A stretch of 64,000 nt of DNA from Bombyx mori (GCF_030269925.1 NC_085114.1:14402001-14466000); one strand, 5' to 3'. Positions 51,146-62,680 are shown, counted from the first letter of the stretch. Notes: generated by a model not told the origin, from the sequence alone. Made by a program: numbers and translations.

Positions 51146-51724
51146 GTGTAATAATAATCAACATCAACTTTTACAAATTTAAACCGAATTAAATTTTGTT
51201 TCAAATGTGAAGGGTAGATGACGCTGTTCTTAATTATTTCAAAATTTAAAATTAAAATCTGAAAGCCTTGAAACATCAATCCGCATAAATGTAATTTAAA
51301 AACTACAGTAAGAGGCTTAAATAAAAAGCTGAACTTAACTCAGCCTTAATTAGAATTTTCATCGGAATTCAGTAGTAAAGTTCAAGTTATTTTGATGAAA
51401 TCAAAACCGAAATATTCATAGCATCTTAAACAATCACCTATAATAATAAATATTATAAATATTAGTTATTATATTATTTATTATCGTAGACAATCACAAC
51501 GGTTTTATAGTTTTGGGAAGGGATTTTTTGTAACGCCATCTCGTAAAGTATTTCGGTATTACATTACAAAACAAAATTGTTTCTCCAACAGTAACAACAG
51601 TACTTGCTTCGGCAGTACTTAAACTAAAATACTAACAGTAACAACAATAACGTTATTTAATGTATAAACCGTTCAATAAGAACTGCAAACTATCCCCTTG
51701 AAGCTACAGTTTATGTAGGAATAA

Positions 51725-52150
51725 TGACTTTTTGGCGGGAACGCGAGGTGTGAAGTTGTGTGATTTGTTTTAATTTGTCTATTTAGTGTTTCTTCGGGTT
51801 TAAATGTGTAATAATAGTGGTTTATTAACTGTTTAATATCTGTGAAAGTGCACAAACGTGGGAAAATGAAACAAAGCCGCTGTACGTAACTTCTCGGTTT
51901 CCTCCAAAAAGTCCACTGAGATCTTAGTAAATGACCACCACCATTTTACTGAGATTATATTTCATTCCATATCATCTCATCTCATTTCATTTCATCCCTT
52001 TTGATTAATGTCTCAAATTAATCATCTTCATTTCATTTCACTCCATAATATCACATTTCATTTCACTCCATAATATCATTTTTCATAAAAATATGAATAT
52101 AAATTAAAATAAGACATGACTTAAAGGTCTCAGTTACCAGGTCATAAAAT
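51725..52150 (-). repeat. Unassigned interspersed repeat X (copy 2)
   Basis: Inverse of 45043-45400 (cagttaccaggtcataaaat, agtaaatgaccaccaccatt, ttaactgtttaatatctgtg). It extends further left to tgactttttggcgggaacgc, an end motif also at 58735-58775. Confidence 0.75.
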
Positions 52151-52155
52151 CCATT

Positions 52156-53420
52156 ACAAATAGGAATAATTCCAGCGCACCCTGGCGGCCGTAGATTACC
52201 ATTCTCGAATATTTATAGTCTGTGGCATGTCACTTTTTACATCGAAAAAAGTCAGGATCGAAATTTTTGAGCGAGCCATAGTTTGTGGTGATAAAATTAA
52301 TAATTTCAAGTAGATTAATTGTTGTAATTGATATAACTAGTTAATATCAGTAAAATAAAGTTGTGAGTGATTGATATAATATATAATTTAGGAACCAGAA
52401 GTACCGTAGAATTAAATAAAATTTCGCAACTTCAAAAAACTGTTCTGCTCACAGTAAACACAGTCGGTAGCATGGAGTTAATAAGTACCTACAACTGGAG
52501 TGCTGTCTAATGCCGAGAAATCGGTCTCGAAAGAGAATACTTTTTGGTCGCGGTGTCCTTGTCTAATGTGGTGACCATATATAATTTAATTATAGGACAA
52601 AATTATACACATGCATAAGTTTTGAATTTACCTTAAGTAATTCTGTGTAACCCTATGTAAATACAAAACACGTGCTTGCAACCTTTTATTTATGTAAATT
52701 CAATTCTAAACATTGCTTCGTCGTCATGGTGACTTTTTTTCGACGGTTTTTTTTGGAAATTGCTGCGTTGTCGAAAATCTAGCACTGAGTTTTATTACAA
52801 ACATCATTACCTCAGTTCTATTACTTAAACTTCCTCAAACTCGTGTTTAACGTCCGAATACTCAACCGCGACTTAAATAATATATTATGTTGAACTTAAT
52901 TACGCAATTCCTACTTTAATGTACTGGCTAAGTGGGCCGTGCAAATTAATATTTGACACACTGAGTGAGACACTGCAACACACATGGTCTGCGCGTATCG
53001 GGTGCTCTTTTCCTACATTCACATCTTCAATTGATTTAAAATTGTTTGTATTTTTACTTCTGTGCTATTTTAATGACACGTGTATATTAAGTCTACTAGT
53101 TACATTTTAGGAAATAAAACACAATAGGTAATAAAATGAAATGAACTGAAATTCATTTATTTGTTATATGTAGACAATTAAATAACTCTTAAATGACAAG
53201 TCAATACACATAACACGATACACATAGTACTTGATCTCTATTTACAAAATATTGGTTATACATATTATTATTATTAAGTTCAGTTAATTTTCTGTAGTCT
53301 TATAATATAACATTTCCTCTATTTTAAGTAAATTCTTTTTTTTCAACGAAATACATAATTTATTTTAATCAATATCTAAGTGGACCATGAGTATCATTAA
53401 AATTTCGCAATTTAAATTTC
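52156..53420. other. Intergenic, nothing recognised
   Basis: AT-rich; no family or exon supported. Confidence 0.5.
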
Positions 53421-53427
53421 AATTCAA

Positions 53428-53613
53428 TTAAAAATCGCCATTTTTCTTTAATAAATCTAAAATCGACTTTATATTTACAATCACTATTTCGCGACTTTTA
53501 AGTTTTTGTTTCAATACCTTAACATCTTGTCGTAATTTTGCTTTTCTCGGGGTATTTTTTATTTCTTGCGTTTGAGTACTTGATTCTTCTTGTTTGACCT
53601 TTATATAGGACAT
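53428..53613 (-). CDS. Short Lys-rich coiled-coil frame, unassigned
   Basis: 61 codons from ATG to stop: MSYIKVKQEESSTQTQEIKN, TPRKAKLRQDVKVLKQKLKS, REIVIVNIKSILDLLKKNGD. Heptad-like Leu/Val/Ile spacing from residue 24 to 58 suggests a coiled coil. The pattern recalls the coiled-coil tail of THAP-type proteins, but no THAP zinc site is nearby. It could be the last exon of a gene or of a domesticated transposase, or chance. Confidence 0.25.
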   Translation of the reverse strand: MSYIKVKQEESSTQTQEIKNTPRKAKLRQDVKVLKQKLKSREIVIVNIKSILDLLKKNGDF

Positions 53614-53639
53614 TTTCCAGAAATTCCAACGTCATATTT

Positions 53640-56525
53640 ACTAGAAGATCCTACTCGTTCGCTTAACGTCAGGCAAATGATATACATGCTTCCGTGCGAC
53701 GCTATTCAATACAATAAAAAAAGTTCAAAAAATACCACGTGATGGCTCTTATAATATGAAAAATACATTGCAAAATTATAGTTTTCACGATTGTTTTTTC
53801 AAATTTAGTATATGACATAGATTAAGTACAATTTACAAGACAAATGGTATTAAATATTATAATGAGAAAAAATATCTCACATTTTAAAAATATATGCTCA
53901 CACTAGTAAAAATTTATCAATGAATCTGACATATGGAAGGATATTCCACAAACTGGAGACGATTCTCGCTTAAAACCACTTACATTAAAAGTGTTCACCA
54001 TGATTACACGGAAACTTTCACGATTTTCGAAAAAAAAACAAGCCACAAGCTGTATCAGTGCCATTTTAACTTCGCACTACAAACGTAAATAGACGCCATT
54101 TTTCTTTTAATCCATTCATAGCTCTTTTTCGGTGATGCCAACAATTAATCTGGCTTCCCACCAAATTCAACATGAAAACCATCAGAAATCTACGTACCCA
54201 CCATTAAATTTTCCATTAAACAGAGTTCTTATTAACATAGAACAATAATTTTTTTGTTAATAAGCTTTATTAATATATGATGTTCTATTAAAAATCAATA
54301 TATATCATATAATCAATATAAATTGTCATCATCAGAAACTAATTTCACCATAACTTTGTACGTTTATTTTGAACCAATTTAATTTTTGACGTTGATGGAA
54401 ATTCTAAATTCTCGCAACATTTTCTAGTTAAGTTTAAGTCACTTCGTTTAAATAATATGTATTTAGATATATTATTGTCATAAAATGTTTAAGATCCTGT
54501 AAAGTGGATTGATTTTAAACTTTTCGATAATTTTCAACAACACCCAAGCTACTAAAAAATCCACTAACCACTAAAAGCCATTTTTGATAACGAAGACGGG
54601 GTCCAAATTCCGAGATTTTATGGAAAATCCTCTAAGCTAGCAACACTGCTTTTTGTTTGTAAAATGTGCGAGAGGGACACCACCACTTAATAATCATTCT
54701 CTTTTCAGACCGTTTTTCCTTACATCTTTTGCTATTTAAAAATAAACTTTAAGCCATAGAGATAAAGTATATTTTTAGTTTTTATGTCAAACGAAGTAAG
54801 CACTCCAGTTAGAATAGTAACTCTATGGTCGGTAGTCTGACGCTCCGTTTACAACGGGATTTTTGAACGGAACTTGGCGCCAGATTCTACCGAATCTGTG
54901 GATCGTGTTTGATACCCTAGCGAAAAAGAATTTTAAAGAATATTAAATACAGAATTTTAAAATATGTAGCTACATAAATATTTTCCTCTACCTGACAATA
55001 TTGCAGCTAGCTATTGTGGCTATTTTGCTATTTCACAACGAAATGTAAAGACGTTTATTCCGGTCACTATGTCAGAACCCTGCAGAGGTTAGGCTAAAAT
55101 ATTGTGTCACTCACCGCGGGAGGCATCTGTCACTCAAAGCGACCTCGTTCGCTTTATTTTAGGCTAAACCTGCGATACTGTATTTCAAAGTGATCTCAAA
55201 TAAATTATCGAAATTACTAAGCACAGCTAAGAATAGAAAACACTTACAATGTAAGAAAAGTATTAAAGATAATGTCAAATTTTATCTACATAAGTATTTA
55301 TGTACGCACTCGTATAGAAATAGGCAAAAACAAAACACTTCATCGCCATCTTTATCAAACGATTTCATTTTTTTTCAAGTTGTAAGTTGACTAATCTAGT
55401 TATTTATAAAATAGTTTTTATCCAACTTTTCAAGAGAAAACTGTCAATTGTAAAGTAAAAGTGATAATGTAATATACAAACGAATCTAAATCTTGAGGTA
55501 GCTGTGATTATGAACGAATATTGAACATTGGGCGAATCTCAATCTCATATAATGACCAATCGCTTCCGTCTTAAAATTCAAGGTTATTTCCTACTAATAC
55601 TTATTATTTATTCGTGGGTTATTCGTATTTCACATTAGTTGTCGCCTAGAATCTATGGTCTGGAGGTAGTATTGTATCGCTTTAAACTTGAAAATAAAGT
55701 GTATAATCTATGGCTTTAAGAGCTTCCAAAATATGAACCTCTATACAAACAATAAGTATTTGTATCTATTTTGTAAATGTCTGTCTAGTGATTTCGTCGC
55801 TTAACTAACAATAGCGCACAAATATTCTTTTATTGAACAGCAGAGATTAAATACTGAAAATCTTCTAAGGATTTTATCAGATGTATGTGATCCGTCCGTA
55901 AATAGCTAACGCAGAGTATCGTCTCTAATATATTAAGTGTATAATCTATGGAGTATCGTTTAAATCTTAAAAATATATTCATTATGCGTCACTAATATAC
56001 CTACGCGATATAAAAAAAAAGTATTTTTGTTTATGCCAAAAACTAAGAAAATTGAATTTACGCATTATTTATTAGCTACGCCATGAATTGCTGTTTCGAA
56101 TCGGGAATTTGTCTCTCTTACACCAAATATAATGAGAAGGTACATATTTACCCCCTACATTAAAGCTTCTAAATTACTTATCTTATTTGAGATTAATTCT
56201 TTCTATGTATCTTATTATGATTTAATATAGAGATAGAGTAAAAAGAGTAGAAGGGTGTAAAAGTAGAAGAATCGTAGGATAGAGATCCCACCGTAAATGT
56301 ATCAACTTCAAACCAGTAACCAGTAATTAGTTCAATAAGTCATTAGAGTCTAGACTATAATATGACATCTCATTAAATCTAATTAAGTAATAATGGCTTT
56401 AACAAGACTTTTCTGATTTTATTATAACTAAAATAATATTTATATAGTTGACTCTTATAAAAAAAGATATGATATTAATTTTTGATTAAAATTTCAAGAA
56501 ACGAAAAGTTAGAAAATTATTTATT
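53640..56525. other. Intergenic, nothing recognised
   Basis: Nearly 3 kb of AT-rich sequence without a recognised repeat family. The phrase agtgtataatctatgg occurs at 55698 and 55936, a minor local repeat. Confidence 0.5.
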
Positions 56526-56531
56526 AAAATA

Positions 56532-56776
56532 TTATTTTTATTGCTTAGATGGGTCGACGAGCTCACAGCCCACCTAGTGTAAAGTGGTTACTGGAGCCCA
56601 TAGATATCTACTACGTCAATGCCGCCACCCACCTTGAGATATGAGTTCTAAGGTCTCAGTATAGTTACAACGGCTGCCTTACCCTTCAAACCGAAACGCA
56701 TTACTGCTTCACGGCAGAAATAGGCACGGTGGTGGTACCTAACTGTGCGGACTCACAAGAGGTTCTACCAGCAATA
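56532..56776 (-). mobile_element. BMC1-type repeat
   Basis: Full unit; the far end is slightly changed (ggttctaccagcaata). Confidence 0.88.
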
Positions 56777-57184
56777 ATAGCACTCAAGCACACAGCAAGA
56801 GGTAAGGCAAAGGATTAAAGTATCAAAGAACAATCCGGGAGCTACCAACGCCTAAACATCGCCTTATCTGTCAGATACAACACCTATTTTTGTGTTGCAA
56901 GGTCATTCGTACGTTTTGTGGTTCTACATGCAGCGTGATATCTTGAAAATTAAACTGTTTAATACAGTAATTTTATTATTATAGCCGAAACGTTGTGCTG
57001 GTCGAAATACTTATAACTTCTTCCTTTCCTATGACTTATGATCGTTCGTTAGTTCGTTTCCAAATGATTCTTGTCCACCTTATGGTTATCTGGAAGAGAT
57101 CGCTCTTAGCGATAAGACCGCCAATTCTACTTTTTGTATTTAATGTATCGCACTGTTTATTTGATTTTTGGTGTACAATAAAGA

Positions 57185-57212
57185 ATACTCTCTCTCTCAC
57201 TCTCTCTCTCTA
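57185..57212. repeat. TC microsatellite
   Basis: ctctctctctcactctctct run on the plus strand. Confidence 0.9.
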
Positions 57213-57362
57213 TGATCTCTTGTGACTTCTCACGTATTCACTAATCATAGTTTAATATCATAAAAAATGCTATAATCTATAAAATATTACAAAATTGCTA
57301 TCATGTTAATATACCATATGCTATTAAGTTAGAATTGGTTTAATTATTATACGTGTATTACA

Positions 57363-58129
57363 TTACACTACCGGCTCGCTATGATGGCCGTTTTGACGTT
57401 TGTCCACTCATGAAGTTTCGTATTAATAGTGATTACATTTGAAGGAGCAAATTGCTGTTCTTTATTGTCAATAGTGACGTGCAGTTAATCATAAAATTTA
57501 TCGAATGTTTGAGGACACAAAATTTATTTATTACATTGATTTCTAAGCTTTATTAAGCTAATATATTAGGGTCCTGCGAACATTTATTTCTTATTTTTAT
57601 AAGATTATAATTATTGGTTCACTTATTTACTACACAACTGGGCATTAAAAAAAAATGAAACTTAATACAATTAAAATAACAAAAAAAAAAAAAATGCTAA
57701 AAATATTAGAAGAAGCTTGTGAACATGTGACTAAAGGAGACTTGGAAAAGGTGAATAGAAGTGTTAAATGAATAAGGGAAGATTATGAAAGAGATGTGAA
57801 CATAGATAATATTTTAGAAAACGAAATATATATAGCATTTTTAAACGAATATAGCCCTTTGTGGCATCTTTTTTTTGGTATCATTTTGTATTGATTTGTT
57901 TCTTGTGTGCATATAAAGTATGTACATATATTCATTTTCATTCCAATATTCAGATCGTTCAAATATATTAAGTAAGCATTTATATTTTTGTTTTATTAAA
58001 CCTTTTTAATCAGGTACTACTTGCAATAAAAACTTATAGATTTCATTATATTTTTTTCAAGAATAAATTGACATTTCACATCACTATTGTAATATGTCAA
58101 AACGGTCATCGTAGCGTGCCGGTTGTATA
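57363..58129. mobile_element. DNA transposon remnant with ~30-bp terminal inverted repeats
   Basis: Left end cactaccggctcgctatgat then ggccgttttgac; right end gtcaaaacggtcatcgtagc then gtgccggttg, near-complementary over about 30 bp. TA borders both sides but the exact ends are uncertain. A short frame (LEEACEHVTKGDLEKVNRSV at 57694-57771, continuing after a TGA) may be a transposase scrap. Confidence 0.75.
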
Positions 58130-58329
58130 AATAATATTATACCAATTGCTGTGGAGTGGGTAAGGCATAATTCAAAAGTGAATAATATGGACATCACTAC
58201 TAAGTCTAAATTGTATAGTATTGTGGCGGGTAGCCATCATTACAACGCAAGATATTTGACAGATGCCTGAATCTCGCTTAGACATTTTCAAGATAAGCTC
58301 GCATATGTACAAGTTCCGAACAACAACAT

Positions 58330-58508
58330 TCGGACCGCCGGTCTACCGAGCAAATATCACCCGCTCGGTGGAAGATCTTCCCTTCGTCGTTGAAGCCTCC
58401 CAAAATTCAATCTTTCAAACTTGAATCGACATACTGCATCTTAGCGGCAAAAACAGGTACGATGGTGCGATCTACTCGTGCGGGCTCACAAAAGGCCCTT
58501 TTACCAAT
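58330..58508 (-). mobile_element. Old BMC1-related copy
   Basis: ggtgcgatctactcgtgcgg and gctcacaaaaggccctttta match the far end of the unit; the rest is strongly diverged. Confidence 0.45.
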
Positions 58509-58518
58509 GAACGTTTGA

Positions 58519-58722
58519 CACCCTGCCTATTTCTGCCGTGAAGCAGTAATGCGTTTCGGTTTGAAGGGTGGGGCAGCCGTTGTAACTATACTGAGATCTT
58601 AGAACTTATATCTCAAGGTGGGTGGGCGGCATTTACGTTGTAGATGTCTATGAGCTCCGGTAACTACTTAACACCAGGTGTGCCGTGAACACGTCCACCC
58701 ATGTAAGCAATAAATAAAAAAA
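58519..58722 (+). mobile_element. BMC1-type repeat
   Basis: From ccctgcctatttctgccgtg to cccatgtaagcaataaat, plus orientation. A CA microsatellite (58724-58740) has grown from its tail. Confidence 0.88.
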
Positions 58723-58723
58723 A

Positions 58724-58740
58724 CACACACACACACACAA
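58724..58740. repeat. CA microsatellite
   Basis: acacacacacacacaca at the 3' end of the adjoining BMC1-type repeat. Confidence 0.85.
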
Positions 58741-59279
58741 CTTCACTCCTCGCGTTCCCGCCAAAAAGTCATACATATCTGACTATACCAAAATTCAATT
58801 AATTCCATAGATTACATTCTTGTTCCATAGATTACAAATTCTGAAAAAACCGGTAACACAGAAAGGTTTACAGTTTGCATAAAACCTGCGATCACGGGTT
58901 TGGCACGGCCCAAATAATGCCAACGCTATAACACCGAATCCATTAAACAAGTACAAATTCTATACAAACGTAAGTCGCATGCGAAAAAAAAATTGCAAGG
59001 TCTCTTTCAATGATAACATAATACAATAGATAGCATTAATGTATTATGGCACTCGATAAATGAAGTGTCCGATAATTCCCGTTGTACGTATTTAACAAAG
59101 AACTCACGTGTGCGCGTTATTGATCAGTTTCAATTATGGCAACTAATAATTGAAACCAGTTAAAATTAATTGAGATTAAACAAACGTGACCCGGGTTTCG
59201 TAATACTAAGTCGCGGACGATTAAAGGATTCACGGAATTCAAAGGAGCAACATCAGTTTTCTATGTGTTTTATACCGTA

Positions 59280-59583
59280 CTAGCTGACCCGGCAGACTTT
59301 GTAGTGCTTCAATCGATAAATAAAAGACTTAAACTATTGTATAAAATAAACTTAAAACAAACAAAAGGAATCCGTCCGACGGGAGGCACATTAAAGGGAA
59401 AACAAAATTGCAATTTTTATTTAATTCCGAGAATTTTCATATTTATCTACCTTTTAAACATTCTCTGGACTTTCACAAATAATTCAAGACTAAAACTGGC
59501 CAATTCGGTCCAGCCGTTCTCGAGTTTTAGCGAGACTAATCGATGGAGACTAACGAACAGCAATTCATTTTTATATATATAGA
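59280..59583 (-). mobile_element. Helitron-like element, family 1
   Basis: Plus strand starts aCTAGctgacccggcagac and ends atatatatagAt, so the minus strand runs TC...CTAG. It matches 31400-31688 and 36013-36305, except for an extra 14 bp at 59532-59553 with an 8-bp direct repeat. Confidence 0.83.
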
Positions 59584-59584
59584 T

Positions 59585-59790
59585 TCCATGGGGAGTAGTC
59601 TGAGGAATTGTTCGAGACGATACCTTCATGTATTTTTTACTATAGCGCCTCCGGAGCCGAATTCTACCATACTGGAAACGCTATGATCATTCACAGTGCA
59701 TTTCCAGTGATCTTGTCTGCCACTTGTGGCGACACTCACTTTGTGATGTCCAAGGACTCCTAGAACCTTATACCCGATGATAAAATCTGA
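59585..59790 (+). mobile_element. Old family-B LINE fragment
   Basis: gaggaattgttcgagacgat, cacagtgcatttccagtgat and ttgtctgccac parallel 28381-28480 with many changes; the RT frame is broken. Confidence 0.55.
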
Positions 59791-60199
59791 GCTTGTGTGC
59801 GGTTACATACAAATAAAATAGGTACCTAAACTCAAGTATAATCAGCCATATATGACTGATGGCAATTAGCACCAATTTGGAAATTTGGATGCTATGAATG
59901 CTTTTAATGGATATTTTGTAGAGGTGTTTTTTTTAATTTTACTTTAGGCTCTTAAAGTCAAAACAAAACTGAGTGAGAGATGGTGCTTGTGATGCCGCCA
60001 ACCGCTCCGGCCTATGACCAAAAGGGTCCGGGTAAATAGTCCCATGGACGTCACGGCCTTATCGCAGCAATAGAACACGATTACTATCAATTGCCACAGG
60101 CACAGAGAGCACACATACCAGCGTATGCAATCATTACATTTCATATTGCCGACAGAATAAAGAAATAAAGACTAATTGTTTCTTCATAAGTCGTTGAAT

Positions 60200-61284
60200 T
60201 ACCCATTTAGCTTTATTCGCCGACGACACGACTGTTTACTATTCTAGTAGAAATAAGTCCCTAATCGCGAAGAAGCTTCAGAGCGCAGCCCTAGCCCTAG
60301 GACAGTGGTTCCGAAAATGGCGCATAGACATCAACCCAGCGAAAAGTACTGCGGTGCTATTTCAGAGGGGAAGCTCCACACGGATTTCCTCCCGGATTAG
60401 GAGGAGGAATCTCACACCCCCGATTACTCTCTTTAGACAACCCATACCCTGGGCCAGGAAGGTCAAGTACCTGGGCGTTACCCTGGATGCATCGATGACA
60501 TTCCGCCCGCATATAAAATCAGTCCGTGACCGTGCCGCGTTTATTCTCGGTAGACTCTACCCCATGATCTGTAAGCGGAGTAAAATGTCCCTTCGGAACA
60601 AGGTGACACTTTACAAAACTTGCATAAGGCCCGTCATGACTTACGCGAGTGTGGTGTTCGCTCACGCGGCCCGCACACACATAGACACCCTCCAATCCCT
60701 ACAATCCCGCTTTTGCAGGTTAGCTGTCGGGGCTCCGTGGTTCGTGAGGAACGTTGACCTACACGACGACCTGGGCCTCGAATCAATTCGGAAATACATG
60801 AAGTCAGCGTCGGAACGATACTTCGATAAGGCTATGCGTCATGATAATCGCCTTATCGTTGCCGCCGCTGACTACTCCCCGAATCCTGATCATGCAGGAG
60901 CCAGTCACCGTCGACGCCCTAGACACGTCCTTACGGATCCATCAGATCCAATAACCTTTGCATTAGATGCCTTCAGCTCTAATACTAGGGGCAGGCTTAG
61001 GGACCCCGGTAACCGTACTCGTCGAACTCGACAAAGAGGTCGACGTGCAACCTAACCCATGCATCAGCCCGCTGAGTTTCTCGCCGGATCTTCTCAGCAG
61101 GTCGCGATTCCGATCCGGTAGTAGATTCATTCGCGAAACAATTGCTCTTGAGTTGTTAGGTCTCCTTCGGAGGCGCTCGGGCAGTTGTTAGCAAATCCCA
61201 CCCCTCTTGGCTGAGCCTTTGCTCGCCCACCTGTCCTGGTGAAACTGGAAAGGCCTTCGGGCCACCAGTAAACTTTCAATCATA

Positions 61285-61314
<30 letters not shown>
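60200..61314 (+). mobile_element. Jockey-like LINE, 5'-truncated, with target duplication
   Basis: Bounded by aagtcgttgaat at 60188-60199 and 61315-61326 (12 bp, exact), and ending in ~30 A. It begins inside RT at ALFADDTTVYYS (the FADD motif of the palm) and carries the rest of ORF2 and a ~230-bp 3' UTR. Intact ends and a long A tail point to a recent insertion. Confidence 0.9.
60207..61055 (+). CDS. Reverse transcriptase C-terminal part (jockey-like LINE ORF2)
   Basis: Open from the truncation point to a stop at 61055. The order is FADD motif, thumb region (VKYLGVTLDASMTFRPHIKS), then KVTLYKTCIRPVMTYASVVF and SLQSRFCRLAVGAPWFVRN, the standard order of jockey ORF2 C-termini. It ends in a basic tail (RTRRTRQRGRRAT). 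No endonuclease remains, so it has no function alone. Confidence 0.85.
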   Translation, partial: LALFADDTTVYYSSRNKSLIAKKLQSAALALGQWFRKWRIDINPAKSTAVLFQRGSSTRISSRIRRRNLTPPITLFRQPIPWARKVKYLGVTLDASMTFRPHIKSVRDRAAFILGRLYPMICKRSKMSLRNKVTLYKTCIRPVMTYASVVFAHAARTHIDTLQSLQSRFCRLAVGAPWFVRNVDLHDDLGLESIRKYMKSASERYFDKAMRHDNRLIVAAADYSPNPDHAGASHRRRPRHVLTDPSDPITFALDAFSSNTRGRLRDPGNRTRRTRQRGRRAT

Positions 61315-61319
<5 letters not shown>

Positions 61320-62145
61320 GTTGAATACACAAAATAAATAAATAAAAATCTAAAAATACATTTAATCCTCGTTAATTTTCATTTTCGTCGTATCCTTGAT
61401 GATCCAATGTTATCAGGATAGTAAATATTTAGTGCTATCAATTTGTATTGATAAATTGTGTTATGACAATTAAATCGATCGTAAATTTCGGATAATGCCA
61501 TTTATCTATATATTAATACGTGAAGCAAAAACTTTGTATCCCTTTTTACGAAAATTGCGCGGACGGAGGAGTATGAAATTTTCCACACTTATAGAAAATA
61601 TAGAGCAGAAGTGCACATTTTTTTTTTTTTTTTTTTTCGGGTAGTGGTCCGAACCTCCTACGAGGTCCCCGCGCAAAAGGGGCGCGCGGGGTATGTGAGA
61701 CTCAACGATCTGCATGGTGTTGTGAGCAGACCGCGGGCCCAAGGATTTTAGGACCCACCCACTAAACGACTCCCCTGCACTCTTACACCCGACGTCCGAT
61801 CCCCTCCGAGGTCAGAACCCGGATGAGGTAGGGGGGCTACCGCGGTCAACACTACAACCAGACGGCGCGGCTCACCCCAAGGACGCCCAGCCGACGGAGC
61901 CTTCGAGGCGAATCGAAGGCTCTGAAACGTCGGCCGTCTCGGTACGGCAGCCCGTCGGGCCGCCCAGACGGTGCCGCTGGTGTCCCGGAATACCCCGCTG
62001 GACCAGAACCAGCCTGCCGGGTCGGGACGCGATATACCGTCGACCGGTCGCTCTATTCACTCCACGGCAGCGCGCTAGAGTGCTGGTAGCGCGCCGCGCG
62101 GCCTCACCCCCTCAGGTCGCCCCTTCACCGGGGGGAGGCCGCCAC

Positions 62146-62680
62146 CTACAGGGGCCGGGACGTACGGGCGTATTCCCGCCTCCGGCCCCCGGCTCGACGG
62201 CGACGGATCGGTGCGGAAAGGGAAGAGCTCTCCCTCTCTCGCTCCGCCGCCTCCTTCTGCGAGATGGTGGACTCGCAGAAGTCGAGCATCGCCTTCCAGG
62301 ACGCGTCGCTGCCGAGCATCGTAGCCACGACGCGCGGCAGCGAGAGGTCCTCTCCTATGACCGCGACGAGGGCGGCGCGTTGCTCGTCGAAACCAGAGCA
62401 ACGCGCCAATGTGTGTTCCGCTGTGTCATCCTCGTCGCGGTCAGCGCAGTGGTGGCACTGCGCCGTCGGTTCCCTTCCGGCTATCTTAAAGAGGTACCGG
62501 CCAAAACACCCATGGCCGGTCAACTTCGATCAATATTATTGATCGAAGCCGGTCAACATCTGAGTCAGCCGGAAGGTGAGACATCCGCGGTCGCGGCCCA
62601 CCCAGTCCGCGAGAACCGGGCGAACCGCCTCGACGGTACGGAGGCCGGCCGACGGGTCCGCCAAGCGGCGAGACCACGCT
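62146..62680 (-). pseudogene. R1-type ORF2 C-terminus, interrupted
   Basis: Minus-strand codons read AVRPVLADWVGRDRGCLTFR, LTQMLTGHGCFGRYLFKIAG, then CHHCADRDEDDTAEHTLARC, the Cys-His knuckle that marks R1-group ORF2 ends, and a charged tail. A 33-bp insertion at 62524-62556 adds an in-frame stop (TAA) between MLTG and HGCFG. A further frameshift lies upstream near 62640. Confidence 0.78.
62516..62556. repeat. 25-bp near-palindrome flanked by exact 8-bp repeats
   Basis: ccggtcaa (62516-62523), cttcgatcaat-att-attgatcgaag core (62524-62548), ccggtcaa (62549-62556). The core has 11-bp inverted arms and a 3-bp centre. The LINE reading frame shows which 33 bases are extra. Confidence 0.95.

Larger units (their letters stand above)
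47879..51149 (-). mobile_element. Ty3/gypsy-like LTR retrotransposon, internally deleted
   Basis: Two 234-bp LTRs (47883-48116 and 50912-51145) differ at three sites. A 4-bp target duplication, gtgt on the plus strand, flanks them. Read on the minus strand: 5' LTR, a primer-site-like tggcagcccaagc one base after the LTR, gag-protease, a pol remnant, a purine tract ggaggggga just before the 3' LTR. RT and RNase H are missing and integrase is shortened, so it cannot move alone. LTRs start TGTAAC but end without the usual CA. No env-like frame is seen. Confidence 0.9.
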
